DNA from: Actinomycetes bacterium
GTDB lineage: Bacteria > Actinomycetota > Acidimicrobiia > Acidimicrobiales > RAAP-2
DNA length: 64,000 bases
Reading direction: 5' to 3'
Assembly (NCBI GenBank): GCA_021786095.1
Contig: JAJYNX010000023.1
Span: 1 to 64,000, forward strand
The translations under genes were made by a program, and so were the position numbers. Shown piece after piece: positions 8,974 through 17,700 of this stretch (positions are counted from its first letter, which is position 1; each line of letters starts with the position of its first letter). The notes beneath the pieces are model-generated. The model made no database searches. It worked only from the letters and a program-made list of their open reading frames with translations, and was not told the origin of the DNA.

Positions 8974-9975
8974 TCACCGATCCGCGTCGCGCAGCAGGCC
9001 GTGGAGCGAGGACATCTCCTCGAGGCACAGGGCCAGACCCTTGACCACGACCAGCTCGGGCTGCTCCGCGACGTGCACCTCCACCCCCGTGCTGGTGGCA
9101 ATCAGCTCGCCGAGGTCCGCCAGACGGGCGTGGCCGCCCACCAGGACCAGACCCCGCGAGCTGACGTCCTGAGACAGGTCGGGTGGCGCACCGGCCAGCG
9201 CGTCCTGGACCATCGAGACCGTGGAGTGGACGTTGTCGCGCAGGGCGTCGTTCACGAGGTCGGCCCGCACCTCGACCTCGACGATCTCGCCGCGGTCCAC
9301 CGTGCGAGCCATCACCACCTCGCTGCGGCCGCTAGTGCGCCCGATGGCCGAGGCCAGGCTGATCTTCAGCATCTCGGCCACCGACGGTGCGATCACGACG
9401 CCCAGACGGTGACGCAACGACAGGGCCACGGCCTGGTCCACGTCGGCGCCGCCGTGGCGCCGCGCGCCGCGCGTGACGATGCCCCCGAGCGAGATGAGCG
9501 TGGACTCCGACGCGCCCGCCCCCAGCACCGTCACCGCCGACCCGACGGGATCCTGCACCGGTAGGCCCAGGCCGATCGCCGCAGCGATGGGCGACTCGAT
9601 CAGCGTGACGTCGCGAGCCCCGGCCTGGATGGCCGCCTGACGCAGCGCGCGCCGCTCGATGGCGGTGGCCAGCGACGGCACGCTCATCACCGCGCGCACG
9701 CGACTGATCTTGGACGCGCCGGCGCGCTCGAACAACGCGGCGACGAGGCGGGCGGTGACGTCGAAGTCGACGGTCGCCCCCTGAGCCAGCGGATGGAAGA
9801 CCACCACGTGGCGCGAGGTGCGCGCCACGAGGTCCACCGCGCCGTAGCCCACCTCCACCACGTCGCCCGATCCGGTGTCGATGGCCACGGTGGAGGGCTC
9901 GTTGAAGACCACACCCTCGTCGGTGGCCACCCGGCAGAACGCCGTGCCGATGTCGAGCGCGACGTCCGTGGCCAT
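8974..9975 (-). CDS. MreB/Mbl-like actin-fold protein with degenerate phosphate-2 motif
   Basis: VALDIGTAFCRV, NEPSTVA, AGARDVTLIESPIAAAIGLGLPV, ISLGGIVTRGARRHGGADVDQAV and AEMLKISLASA align with MreB; DIGGGTTE is replaced by VLGAGASE. Confidence 0.82.
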   Translation of the reverse strand: MATDVALDIGTAFCRVATDEGVVFNEPSTVAIDTGSGDVVEVGYGAVDLVARTSRHVVVFHPLAQGATVDFDVTARLVAALFERAGASKISRVRAVMSVPSLATAIERRALRQAAIQAGARDVTLIESPIAAAIGLGLPVQDPVGSAVTVLGAGASESTLISLGGIVTRGARRHGGADVDQAVALSLRHRLGVVIAPSVAEMLKISLASAIGRTSGRSEVVMARTVDRGEIVEVEVRADLVNDALRDNVHSTVSMVQDALAGAPPDLSQDVSSRGLVLVGGHARLADLGELIATSTGVEVHVAEQPELVVVKGLALCLEEMSSLHGLLRDADR

Positions 9976-10031
9976 AGGTCACGATGTTAGAGCGACCAGT
10001 GCCGAGCCCCCGCGATCACTAGCCTCATCGC

Positions 10032-11129
10032 GTGGCGTGGTTCGATCAGTGGCGTTCCCGAGCGGGCCGCCGCCCCCGGCGGCCGGCCCCCGAGGCCCGG
10101 GCCTGGGTCCACCCGAGTGAGCTGCCCAGTTTCACCGCACTCCCCTCGTCAGCCCTCGAGCCGCGCCACTCGCGCCTCGCCCGACTGTTGGCGTCGTTGG
10201 GGCTGCTCGCCCTGCTCGCGGGCAGCGCAGCGCTGGCCTCGACCCACCACGCCACCCCCGCCAGCCAGAGCATGTCCACGACGGTCACGGCCCGCCTGTC
10301 GGCACTGCCGGCCTACGCGCGCGCGGCCGCGGCGCGCACCGTCGACCTGACGATCGCCATCCCCGGACACGACCTGTACGTACCCGCCATGGTCCTGTCC
10401 CCGCGCCTCGCGGTCACCACCGTCTCCATCCCCTCCGACGCGATCCTGACGGCGTCGGTGCCGGGCCACCTGAACTTCCCCGTCACGTGGGTCGGCCGAG
10501 ACGCCACCATGGGCTTCACGGTCGTACGCCTGGGCCTTCGCATGGATCCTCTGGTCTTCGCCCCGCTGCCCGCGAGCACGTCGATCATGGCGATCGCGCC
10601 CGTCGAGCGCACCTCGATCAGCCGTCCGCGCTTCGCCTGGGCCAACACGACCCTCGGCGACCCGGTGCTACGCGCCAACGGGGTCGTGAGCTACCTCGCC
10701 ACGCCGCCGCGCCCCAACCTCCACGGGGTGGCCGACGCGATCGGCGTCGACGCCCACGGCCACGTCGTCGCCGTCCTCTCCGCCGGTGGCGAGTGGTACT
10801 CGGCCCAGTTCGTGGCCCGGGTGGCCACCGTGCTGGCCGACGGCCAGGGCTGTCACGCCAGCCTCGACCTCGTCGGCGAGACGGCCCAGGGCGGGGGGGC
10901 CCAGATCACGGCGGTCGACCCCGAGGGCGTCGCGGTGCACCACCTGCGCCGCGGCGACATCATCCTGACGCTCAATCACCACCCCATCGACTCGTGGGAC
11001 GCCCTGCTCACCGTCCTCTACCTCACTCCGGCCCACGACCCCGCGCGAGTGACCTTCCTGCGCGGCACCGTGACCCGTCACACGACCATCGTCCTGGGCT
11101 GCGCGCTCTCCGCGCTCTGGCGCCCCTAG
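10032..11129 (+). CDS. HtrA-like PDZ protein, apparently lacking the catalytic triad
   Basis: N-terminal TM, trypsin-like beta-barrel segments, C-terminal PDZ-like GAQITAVDPEGVAVHHLRRGDIILTLNHHPIDSWDALLTVLY; no H/D/GNSGGPL at expected places. Confidence 0.65.
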   Translation: MAWFDQWRSRAGRRPRRPAPEARAWVHPSELPSFTALPSSALEPRHSRLARLLASLGLLALLAGSAALASTHHATPASQSMSTTVTARLSALPAYARAAAARTVDLTIAIPGHDLYVPAMVLSPRLAVTTVSIPSDAILTASVPGHLNFPVTWVGRDATMGFTVVRLGLRMDPLVFAPLPASTSIMAIAPVERTSISRPRFAWANTTLGDPVLRANGVVSYLATPPRPNLHGVADAIGVDAHGHVVAVLSAGGEWYSAQFVARVATVLADGQGCHASLDLVGETAQGGGAQITAVDPEGVAVHHLRRGDIILTLNHHPIDSWDALLTVLYLTPAHDPARVTFLRGTVTRHTTIVLGCALSALWRP

Positions 11130-11202
11130 ACGAACCCCGATCGGCACGGTCCACGGGGACTGGCCGACATCCCCGGCGCGGCCCACCCTCTATGTTGTGT
11201 TC

Positions 11203-12342
11203 GTGAGCGATAATCCCTTCGGCCCCCTCTTCGGGGACCTCTTCAACGTCCTGGGCCAGCAGGGACCCCACGCCTGGTTCGACACCGCCACCCAGCTCGC
11301 ACTGTCGGTCGCGCGCGGCACCGACGGTGACCCGAACCCCGATCCGCGCGAACGTCAGCGTCTCGAGGAGCTGACTCCCCTCGTCGCCCGCCACGTCGAC
11401 GCGCTGTTCGGCGTCGCCCGCGAGCCCGCCCTCACGGCAGTGAATCGGTCGGGTCTCACCGTGGCGGCCCTGGCCCAGTGGCGACCACTGATCGAGCCGA
11501 GCCTGCGCCCGGCCACGGCGTCCACCACCATCGTCGAGACCGACACCGGCACCGGCACCGAGACCAACCCCCTGATGGAACAGCTGTTGCACACCCTGGG
11601 ACCGCTGATGACCGGTTTCCAGCTGGGCTCCGTGGCCGGCCACTTCTCGGAGCGGGCGTGGTCCCTGGCGGCGCTGCCGCTGCCGCGACTGACACCGGAG
11701 CAACTGATCGTCGTGAACAACGTGAGCGCCTTCGCCGAGCAGTGGTCCCTGGAGCGAGACGAGGTCTACGTGTTCGCCGTCGCCCAGGAACTCGTCGCCT
11801 CGCTGGTTCTCACCCAGCCGGGCACCGGCGACGCGCTACGCGCCCTGCTCCTGGACGCCGTGCGCGAGGCCAGCGCGATCCAGCAGGACCTGATGAGCCG
11901 GCTGCAGTCCATGATGCGACCCGACGACCTCGCCTCGCTGCTGGGGGATCCGTCCTCCCTGCTCGAGGGCATCGCCCTGCCCGAGGAGAGCGAGGCCACC
12001 CGCGCCATCAACGCCGCGGCGGCGGCCCTGATGGCCTTCTTCGACGCCGCCGCCCACGACGTCACGCGCACCCTCCTGGGACCGCGCCCCCAGCTGGTCG
12101 AGGCGTACCGCCGCCACCGGCGCAGCGACGCGCGCGGCGAGGACGCCGCGGCCGCCCTCTTCGGCATCGCCACCCAGGGACCCCACCACGACGCCGCTCA
12201 ACGATTCGTGGAGACGCTGACCGCGGAGCACTCGCTTCGCGTCTTCGACGCCTTGCTGCGGGTGGACGGCCTGCCGTCCGCGTCCGAACTCGAGGACCCG
12301 GCCGCGTGGTACGAGCGGGTCACCAACTCGCCGCTGGCCTAG
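11203..12342 (+). CDS. Zincin_2/DUF2342-like protein with degenerate HEXXH
   Basis: N-term DNPFGPLFGDLFNVLGQQGPHAWFDTATQLALSVA is typical of this actinobacterial family; helix at the expected position reads VFAVAQELVAS instead of HEXXH. Start set to GTG 11203 by a -10 at 11191-11196. Confidence 0.65.
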   Translation: MSDNPFGPLFGDLFNVLGQQGPHAWFDTATQLALSVARGTDGDPNPDPRERQRLEELTPLVARHVDALFGVAREPALTAVNRSGLTVAALAQWRPLIEPSLRPATASTTIVETDTGTGTETNPLMEQLLHTLGPLMTGFQLGSVAGHFSERAWSLAALPLPRLTPEQLIVVNNVSAFAEQWSLERDEVYVFAVAQELVASLVLTQPGTGDALRALLLDAVREASAIQQDLMSRLQSMMRPDDLASLLGDPSSLLEGIALPEESEATRAINAAAAALMAFFDAAAHDVTRTLLGPRPQLVEAYRRHRRSDARGEDAAAALFGIATQGPHHDAAQRFVETLTAEHSLRVFDALLRVDGLPSASELEDPAAWYERVTNSPLA

Positions 12343-12617
12343 TCTTCCTCGTCGTAGCCGAGGTTCCACTCCACGATCAGGTTCTCACGCTCGGCGTCGC
12401 GGTTGACGCGCTCGCGATTGCGTCGAAACTGGGGGTCGTGGGGGGGCAGGAAGCGCAGACGCGCGTCGACGCGATCGACGAACGCCTGGATCTGCTCCTC
12501 GTCGCCGAAGACCATGCGGCACTCCCAGTGCGGCGCCACGGGCCCCAGGTAGACCACCTGCACGTGGCCCACGGGCTCGGGTGTCTCGGTGGTCTCGGTG
12601 GTGGGGACCTGGCTCAC
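12339..12617 (-). CDS. Conserved small hypothetical protein
   Basis: 92 aa, SD AAGGAG upstream of GTG; shares palindromic CTAG stop with the convergent gene. Confidence 0.65.
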   Translation of the reverse strand: MSQVPTTETTETPEPVGHVQVVYLGPVAPHWECRMVFGDEEQIQAFVDRVDARLRFLPPHDPQFRRNRERVNRDAERENLIVEWNLGYDEED

Positions 12618-12739
12618 GGTGCTCCTTCGATCGGCCCGGGTCTACTCTACCGGCCCGGCGCGCGCCGACCGCCGCCCACGCCCCGCCCGCTTGTGAACAC
12701 GTGTCGCGCAGTGTAACCGAATCGACACGTGACGGTGGC

Positions 12740-12784
12740 TACGCTGGGATCGTGAGACCGACGGGGGTGGCACATGACGAGTGA
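12740..12784 (+). promoter_or_regulatory. -10 TACGCT (12740-12745) plus putative leaderless uORF MRPTGVAHDE* (12752-12784) ahead of whiB
   Basis: TACGCT, 6 nt, GTG; the uORF stop TGA (12782-12784) lies inside the start of whiB (ATG 12774). Confidence 0.45.
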
Positions 12785-13022
12785 GTGGATGGCCGACGGG
12801 AAGTGCCGGGACTACCCGGCGGGCACGTTCTTCCCGCGCGACGGCATCGGCGTGCTGCGCGCGCAGAAGATCTGCGCCACGTGCCCCGTCGCCGCCCAGT
12901 GCCTGGAGTACGCCCTGGAGAACCACGTCGACCACGGCGTGTGGGGTGGCAAGAGCGAGCGCGAGCGCCGTCGTCTCCAGCGCGCGCGTCGGCGCCGCTT
13001 CTCGCCCACCGACTGGCAGTAA
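12774..13022 (+). CDS. WhiB-family Fe-S transcriptional regulator
   Basis: KCRDYPAGTFFPRDG...KICATCPVAAQCLEYALENHVDHGVWGGKSERERRRLQRARRRR: four Cys and G-V-W-G-G turn. Confidence 0.95.
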   Translation: MTSEWMADGKCRDYPAGTFFPRDGIGVLRAQKICATCPVAAQCLEYALENHVDHGVWGGKSERERRRLQRARRRRFSPTDWQ

Positions 13023-13031
13023 TGCGTCGGG

Positions 13032-13889
13032 GTGTTCGAGTGCGTCGTCAACCTGGCTGAGGGCCGCGACGTCGCGCGCCTCGACGACCTGGCCCACGTG
13101 GCCGGCCCCTGCCTGCGCGATCGCCACCACGATCCCGACCACCACCGATCCGTCTTCACTCTGATCGACGAGCCCGCCCCACTGCTCGAGGCGGTGATCG
13201 CCCTCGCCACGCGGGCCTACCGCCTCCTCGACCTGCGCCCCCACGTCGGCGTTCACCCGCGGATCGGGGTGGTGGACGTCGTGCCCTTCGTCGCCCTGGA
13301 CCCGGCGCGCGCCGACGAGGCCTGCGCGTTACGTGACGCGCTGGGGCGCTGGCTCGCGGACGCCTGGCTCGTCCCCGTCCACTTCTACGGACCACGACCC
13401 GACGGCACGAGCCGCACGCTGCCCGAGGTGCGTCGCGCCGTGCGAGCGGGACTGGCTCCGGACCTCGGGCCCGCACGGGCCCACGCGTCGCGCGGGGCGT
13501 CGGCCGTCGGGTGCCGGTCCATCCTGGTGGCCTGGAACCTCTGGCTCGCCGACACACCGGTGGAACTCGCGCGGTCCATCGCCACGCAACTGCGCCGACC
13601 GGGTCTGCGCACACTGGCCTTCGCGATCGGCCGCGACGCGCAGGTGAGCTGCAATGTCGTCGACGTCGATGCGATTCGCCTCAGCGAGGTCTACGACCAA
13701 GTCGACGCCCTGGCACCGAAGGGCGTCGACCACGCGGAACTGGTCGGCCTGGCGCCGCGCGCGATGCTCGATCGCGAGGACCCGGCACGCTGGGCGCAAC
13801 TGGCCCTCCGCGAGGACGCCACGATCGAGGCGCGCCTGGGCGCGTCAGCCCGCTTGGGAGCGACGCTCCAGGGCCCGCACCCGGCGTAG
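13032..13889 (+). CDS. Glutamate formimidoyltransferase (FtcD N-domain-like)
   Basis: FECVVNLAEGRD, DRHHDPDHHRSVFTL, HVGVHPRIGVVDVVPF, CNVVD; lacks a cyclodeaminase domain. Confidence 0.85.
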   Translation: MFECVVNLAEGRDVARLDDLAHVAGPCLRDRHHDPDHHRSVFTLIDEPAPLLEAVIALATRAYRLLDLRPHVGVHPRIGVVDVVPFVALDPARADEACALRDALGRWLADAWLVPVHFYGPRPDGTSRTLPEVRRAVRAGLAPDLGPARAHASRGASAVGCRSILVAWNLWLADTPVELARSIATQLRRPGLRTLAFAIGRDAQVSCNVVDVDAIRLSEVYDQVDALAPKGVDHAELVGLAPRAMLDREDPARWAQLALREDATIEARLGASARLGATLQGPHPA

Positions 13890-14120
13890 GCGGCGACGCT
13901 CGCGCTCGCTCATCCCGCCCCAGATCCCGAACTTCTCGCCGTTGTCGAGGGCGTACTCCAGGCACTCCTCGCGCACCACGCAGCCTCGGCAGACCTCCTT
14001 GGCCTCGCGCGTCGACGCCCCCCGCTCGGGGAAGAAGAGATCCGGGTCCACGCCCATGCAGTTCGAGCGAGCCTGCCACCCCTGATCCTCCAGGCCACTC
14101 AGCAGTTCGACGATCTCCAC
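13845..14120 (-). CDS. WhiB-family regulator (WhiB2/WhmD-like)
   Basis: NCMGVDPDLFFPERGASTREAKEVCRGCVVREECLEYALDNGEKFGIWGGMSERERRRLRR; GTG 14120 preceded by GGGGG SD. Confidence 0.92.
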   Translation of the reverse strand: MEIVELLSGLEDQGWQARSNCMGVDPDLFFPERGASTREAKEVCRGCVVREECLEYALDNGEKFGIWGGMSERERRRLRRVRALERRSQAG

Positions 14121-14149
14121 GCTGACACCCCCGTTCCCAACCATCGATG

Positions 14150-14191
14150 TAATTACAACGGTGTCATTGTGGCGGCAAATGCGCCACAATG
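14150..14191 (-). promoter_or_regulatory. Putative whiB promoter (TTGCCG-17-TAATTA) overlapped by a 10-bp inverted repeat
   Basis: Minus-strand -35 TTGCCG (14173-14178), -10 TAATTA (14150-14155); perfect IR CATTGTGGCG-7-CGCCACAATG at 14165-14191. Confidence 0.6.
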
Positions 14192-14229
14192 CAAATGGGA
14201 ATTATGTCCTCCCTGATGAAAGGTTGGAT

Positions 14230-16221
14230 CTACCCAGCCCGATGGTGGCGCACGAAGTCGTCGAGCACGTAGCGCCCCAGCTCGTCGACCGAGGTGTAGA
14301 AGGTGCGCCCGCCGTTGACGCGCGCGATCTGCTCGACGAAGGGGAACTGCGTGCGCTCGGTGTCCAGCGCGAAGACGTTGATCACGATCCCCGCGCGCGT
14401 GCAGCGCACCACCTCGGCCATCGTGCGCTCCAGGGTCTCGCGCACCGGGGGCCACGAGAAGAAGGGCTGGCCGTCGTCTTGGAGGTGGGCGGTCGGCTCG
14501 CCGTCGGTGACCACCACGATCTGGCGCTCCCCGCGTTCGCCGCGCAGCAGGTGGCGCCCCAGGGCGAGCGCGTGCTGGAGGTTGGTCCCGTAGTTGTAGT
14601 CGATCGTCAGGGCGGGGATGTCCTCGATGCGCAGCTCCTGGGCCAGCTCGCCGAAGCCGACCACGGCGGCCAGGTCGCGCGGGAACGTCGAGCGGATCAG
14701 CTGGGTCAACGCCAGCACCATCTTCTTGGCCGGTACCAGATTGCCCCGCATCGCCATCGACAGCGACAGGTCGATGGCGAAGACGGTCGCCGCGCGACGC
14801 GTCGCCTCGTACTCCTCCACCTCGAAGTCGTCGGGGTGCAGGCGCACCGGCGTGCCCGGCCCCTGACGCAGGACCGCGTTACGCAGAGTGCGCGGCAGGT
14901 TGAGCGAGAAGGCCTCGCCCGGCTCCCAGGGCTTGGAGGTCTCCTCACGGTCGCCCCCACCAGCCAGGGACGCCTCACGGTGCCCGCCGAGGACCGGCGA
15001 GCGGCGCAGCTGGCGGAAGAGGTCGGTGAGCGCCTGGCGACCGATCTGGCGCACGCCGCGGGGGGTGAGGGTGGTACGCGACCCCTCGCGATCGACGAAC
15101 CCCCGATCACGCAGGTCGCGCAACGCCCGCTGCAGACGCGCCACGTGAGCCGCGGCGTCGTCACCCAGGTGGCGGCGCACGGCGTCGACGTCGACCTCGG
15201 GGAGCCCCTGGGCCGGGTGGGCCCGGGTCACGAACTCCTCGAGCGCGCGCAGCTCGCCCAGCTCCTGGGCTCGCGACGTCGCCTCGGTGAAGGAGGTCGG
15301 CTCGGTGCCGCGCAGGCGAGCCGCGCGCTGCCAGTCCAGGTCGGACGCCGCCTGGCGGAGGTTCGCCATCAGTCGGTGCATCGAGAAGTTGAGCTCCATG
15401 TTGGCCATCATCGACTCGAAGAGCGAGCGCAGCTGACCCTGCTGCTCCCCCGACAGCGAGTTGAACATGGCCTCGGCGGCGGCGGCGCGCTCGGCCAGCG
15501 CGCGCACCACGTCCTCCAGCGACGTCGCCCCGGGGAAGAAGTCGCCGTAGCGCTCCATGAACTCCTCGAAGGACGGCGACAGTGCCTGGCCCGCACGATC
15601 CTGCTCGATCATCGTCGACAGGGCGTCCATCATCTCACGCATCCGGGCCAGCGCTGCCGGGTCGGGACTCGCGAGCGCGGACGAGGCCTGCTCGAAGTAG
15701 GTGTCCAGCACGTCGCGCGAGAGCTGATCCATCAGCTCCTCGTACTGCTCACGGGCCTCGGAGGAGACGAACTCGTAGGACTGGTACTGCGTCAGGCGCT
15801 CGCTCAGCGACGGGCTCATCAGTTCGCGCTGGAGCCGGCGCTGGGCCACCAGGTCGCCGGTCACGGCGGCGCGGCGCTCGTCGCCCGAGGCCTCGGCCTG
15901 CGTAGCCAGCTCGTCGAGCTCGGCGTCCTCGCGCGCCTCGATCTGGTCGAGCCACTCGCGGTAGCGCTGGAGCTCGCCGTCGGGGTTCGCCCGCGACTCG
16001 AGGTCGCGGCGGCGACGGCGCACGCGCTCCAGCAGGTCCCGCAGCCCCTCGACGCGGCGCCCGTCGGGGGTCGTGAAGCCCTCGCTCAGCACCCGGTCCA
16101 GCGCGCCGTCCAGGTCCCCGCTCTCTAGCAGGTCCTCGGACACCGCGCGCAGCAGCTCGTCGGCCTCCAGCTCGTCGGTCTCATCCTCGCGGCGGCGACG
16201 AAAGTCGTAGCGAGCGCTCAC
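14230..16221 (-). CDS. VWA domain-containing protein
   Basis: MIDAS-type VFAIDLSLSMAMRG and TDGEPTAHL; GTG start overlaps the MoxR stop by 4 nt. The longer ORF is an out-of-frame extension. Confidence 0.85.
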   Translation of the reverse strand: MSARYDFRRRREDETDELEADELLRAVSEDLLESGDLDGALDRVLSEGFTTPDGRRVEGLRDLLERVRRRRRDLESRANPDGELQRYREWLDQIEAREDAELDELATQAEASGDERRAAVTGDLVAQRRLQRELMSPSLSERLTQYQSYEFVSSEAREQYEELMDQLSRDVLDTYFEQASSALASPDPAALARMREMMDALSTMIEQDRAGQALSPSFEEFMERYGDFFPGATSLEDVVRALAERAAAAEAMFNSLSGEQQGQLRSLFESMMANMELNFSMHRLMANLRQAASDLDWQRAARLRGTEPTSFTEATSRAQELGELRALEEFVTRAHPAQGLPEVDVDAVRRHLGDDAAAHVARLQRALRDLRDRGFVDREGSRTTLTPRGVRQIGRQALTDLFRQLRRSPVLGGHREASLAGGGDREETSKPWEPGEAFSLNLPRTLRNAVLRQGPGTPVRLHPDDFEVEEYEATRRAATVFAIDLSLSMAMRGNLVPAKKMVLALTQLIRSTFPRDLAAVVGFGELAQELRIEDIPALTIDYNYGTNLQHALALGRHLLRGERGERQIVVVTDGEPTAHLQDDGQPFFSWPPVRETLERTMAEVVRCTRAGIVINVFALDTERTQFPFVEQIARVNGGRTFYTSVDELGRYVLDDFVRHHRAG

Positions 16222-17645
16222 GCGCGATCCCGCGTGCGGTACAGGGCCCGCGGGCCCGCCGCGTCCTTGGCCAGCCGCTTGGTCAGGTAGAGGCCCTCCA
16301 GGACGAACTCCACGGCCGCGGCCAGCTCGCCCGGGCTGGCGTCCACGCCCGCCACCCGGCCCACCGGCTCGGCCAGCGGGGCCATCGTGGCCAGGACGTC
16401 CAGGTAGGCCTGATCGGCCAGGTCGTCGCCCGTGTGCACGACGACCTCGTCGCGGAAGGCCGCGACGATCGCCGGCCCCTCGGTCAGCGTGACGTGCTCG
16501 CTGAAGCACTGGCGCACGGCCAGGGCCACCAACGCGGCGATCACCTGCTCGGGCTCCTGGTCGTCCATCGTGTCGAGCTCGATCTTGCCCTGCGTGGACT
16601 GGACCACCGCACTGAGGTCGCTGACCCGTGGCACGACGGCGGCGTCGCCCGTACGCAGCGTGCGGCGCAGGGCGTTGGCCACCACCGTCTCGTAGTTGGC
16701 GATCGACAGGCGCACCGACACGCCCGAGCGCTGACTGATGACGTGCGAGCGGCGCGCGACGTGGCTGACGCGCGCCACGATGTCGTCGATGAACCACGGC
16801 ACCCGGATCGGCACCGGCGACTGCGGGAGCGCCGCCTCGGCGTGCATGATCGCGATCTCGGTCGAGAGGTCCTCGGGGTAGTGGGTGCGGATCTGCGAGC
16901 CGAAGCGGTCCTTCAGGGGCGTGATCAGCCGGCCCCGATTGGTGTAGTCCTCGGGGTTGGCCGTGGCCACGACCAGCAGGTCGAGCTCGAGTCGCACGAG
17001 GTGGCCGCGGATCTGCACGTCGCGCTCCTCGAGCACGTTGAGCAGGCCGACCTGGATGCGCTCGGCGAGGTCGGGCAGCTCGTTGATCGCGAAGATGCCC
17101 CGATTCGACTTGGGCACCAGCCCGTAGGACAGCGCGTGGGGGTCGTCGAGGAACAGCCCTCCCGCGACCTTGATCGGGTCGACCTCGCCGATGAGGTCGG
17201 CCATCGACGTGTCGGGGGTGGCCAGCTTCTCGGCGAAGCGCTGGCTGCGGTGCACCCACGACACGGGCGTGTCGTCGTCGCGCTGCGCCACGAGGTCGCG
17301 GGCGAACGCGGAGATCGGGGCGAAGGGGTCGTCGCGCACGGTCGAGCCCTCCACGATCGGCAGCCACTCGTCGAGCAACTCCACCAGCGAGCGGATGATG
17401 CGCGTCTTGGCCTGACCCCGCTCGCCCAGCAGGATGATGTCGTGGCCGGCGAGCAGGGCCGTCTCGAGTTGGGGCAGGACCGAGTCCTCGTAGCCGAGCA
17501 CGGAGGACGTCAGCGCGCGCCCCTCGCGGATGCGAGCCTCCAGGTTCTCGCGAATCTCCTCGCGCACCGAGCGGGGTCGGTACGCGGAGGCGCGCAGCGC
17601 ACCGCGCGTGGTCGGCAGGTCGGACGGGACGACGGGGGTCTTCAT
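16218..17645 (-). CDS. MoxR/Mg-chelatase-like AAA ATPase
   Basis: Walker A-like DIILLGERGQAKTRIIRSL, GIFAINELPDLAERIQVGLLNVLEERDVQIRG. Confidence 0.9.
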   Translation of the reverse strand: MKTPVVPSDLPTTRGALRASAYRPRSVREEIRENLEARIREGRALTSSVLGYEDSVLPQLETALLAGHDIILLGERGQAKTRIIRSLVELLDEWLPIVEGSTVRDDPFAPISAFARDLVAQRDDDTPVSWVHRSQRFAEKLATPDTSMADLIGEVDPIKVAGGLFLDDPHALSYGLVPKSNRGIFAINELPDLAERIQVGLLNVLEERDVQIRGHLVRLELDLLVVATANPEDYTNRGRLITPLKDRFGSQIRTHYPEDLSTEIAIMHAEAALPQSPVPIRVPWFIDDIVARVSHVARRSHVISQRSGVSVRLSIANYETVVANALRRTLRTGDAAVVPRVSDLSAVVQSTQGKIELDTMDDQEPEQVIAALVALAVRQCFSEHVTLTEGPAIVAAFRDEVVVHTGDDLADQAYLDVLATMAPLAEPVGRVAGVDASPGELAAAVEFVLEGLYLTKRLAKDAAGPRALYRTRDRA

Positions 17646-17700
17646 AGGGGCACTTTAGGGGTCGAGCCAGCCGGACGGCGCCCCGGGACCGAGGAGCCGC

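Noticed and set aside
12691-12707. Rex operator (TTGTGAACACGTGTCGC)
   Set aside because: Only one half-site fits; the second half does not match TTCACAA.
12774-13022. WhiB7 identity by synteny with the UPF0182/PDZ/zincin region
   Set aside because: No C-terminal AT-hook (RGRP); ends RRRRFSPTDWQ.
16222-17367. N-terminal extension of the VWA ORF (1045 aa)
   Set aside because: Out-of-frame reading through the MoxR gene; the real start is GTG 16221 overlapping the MoxR stop.
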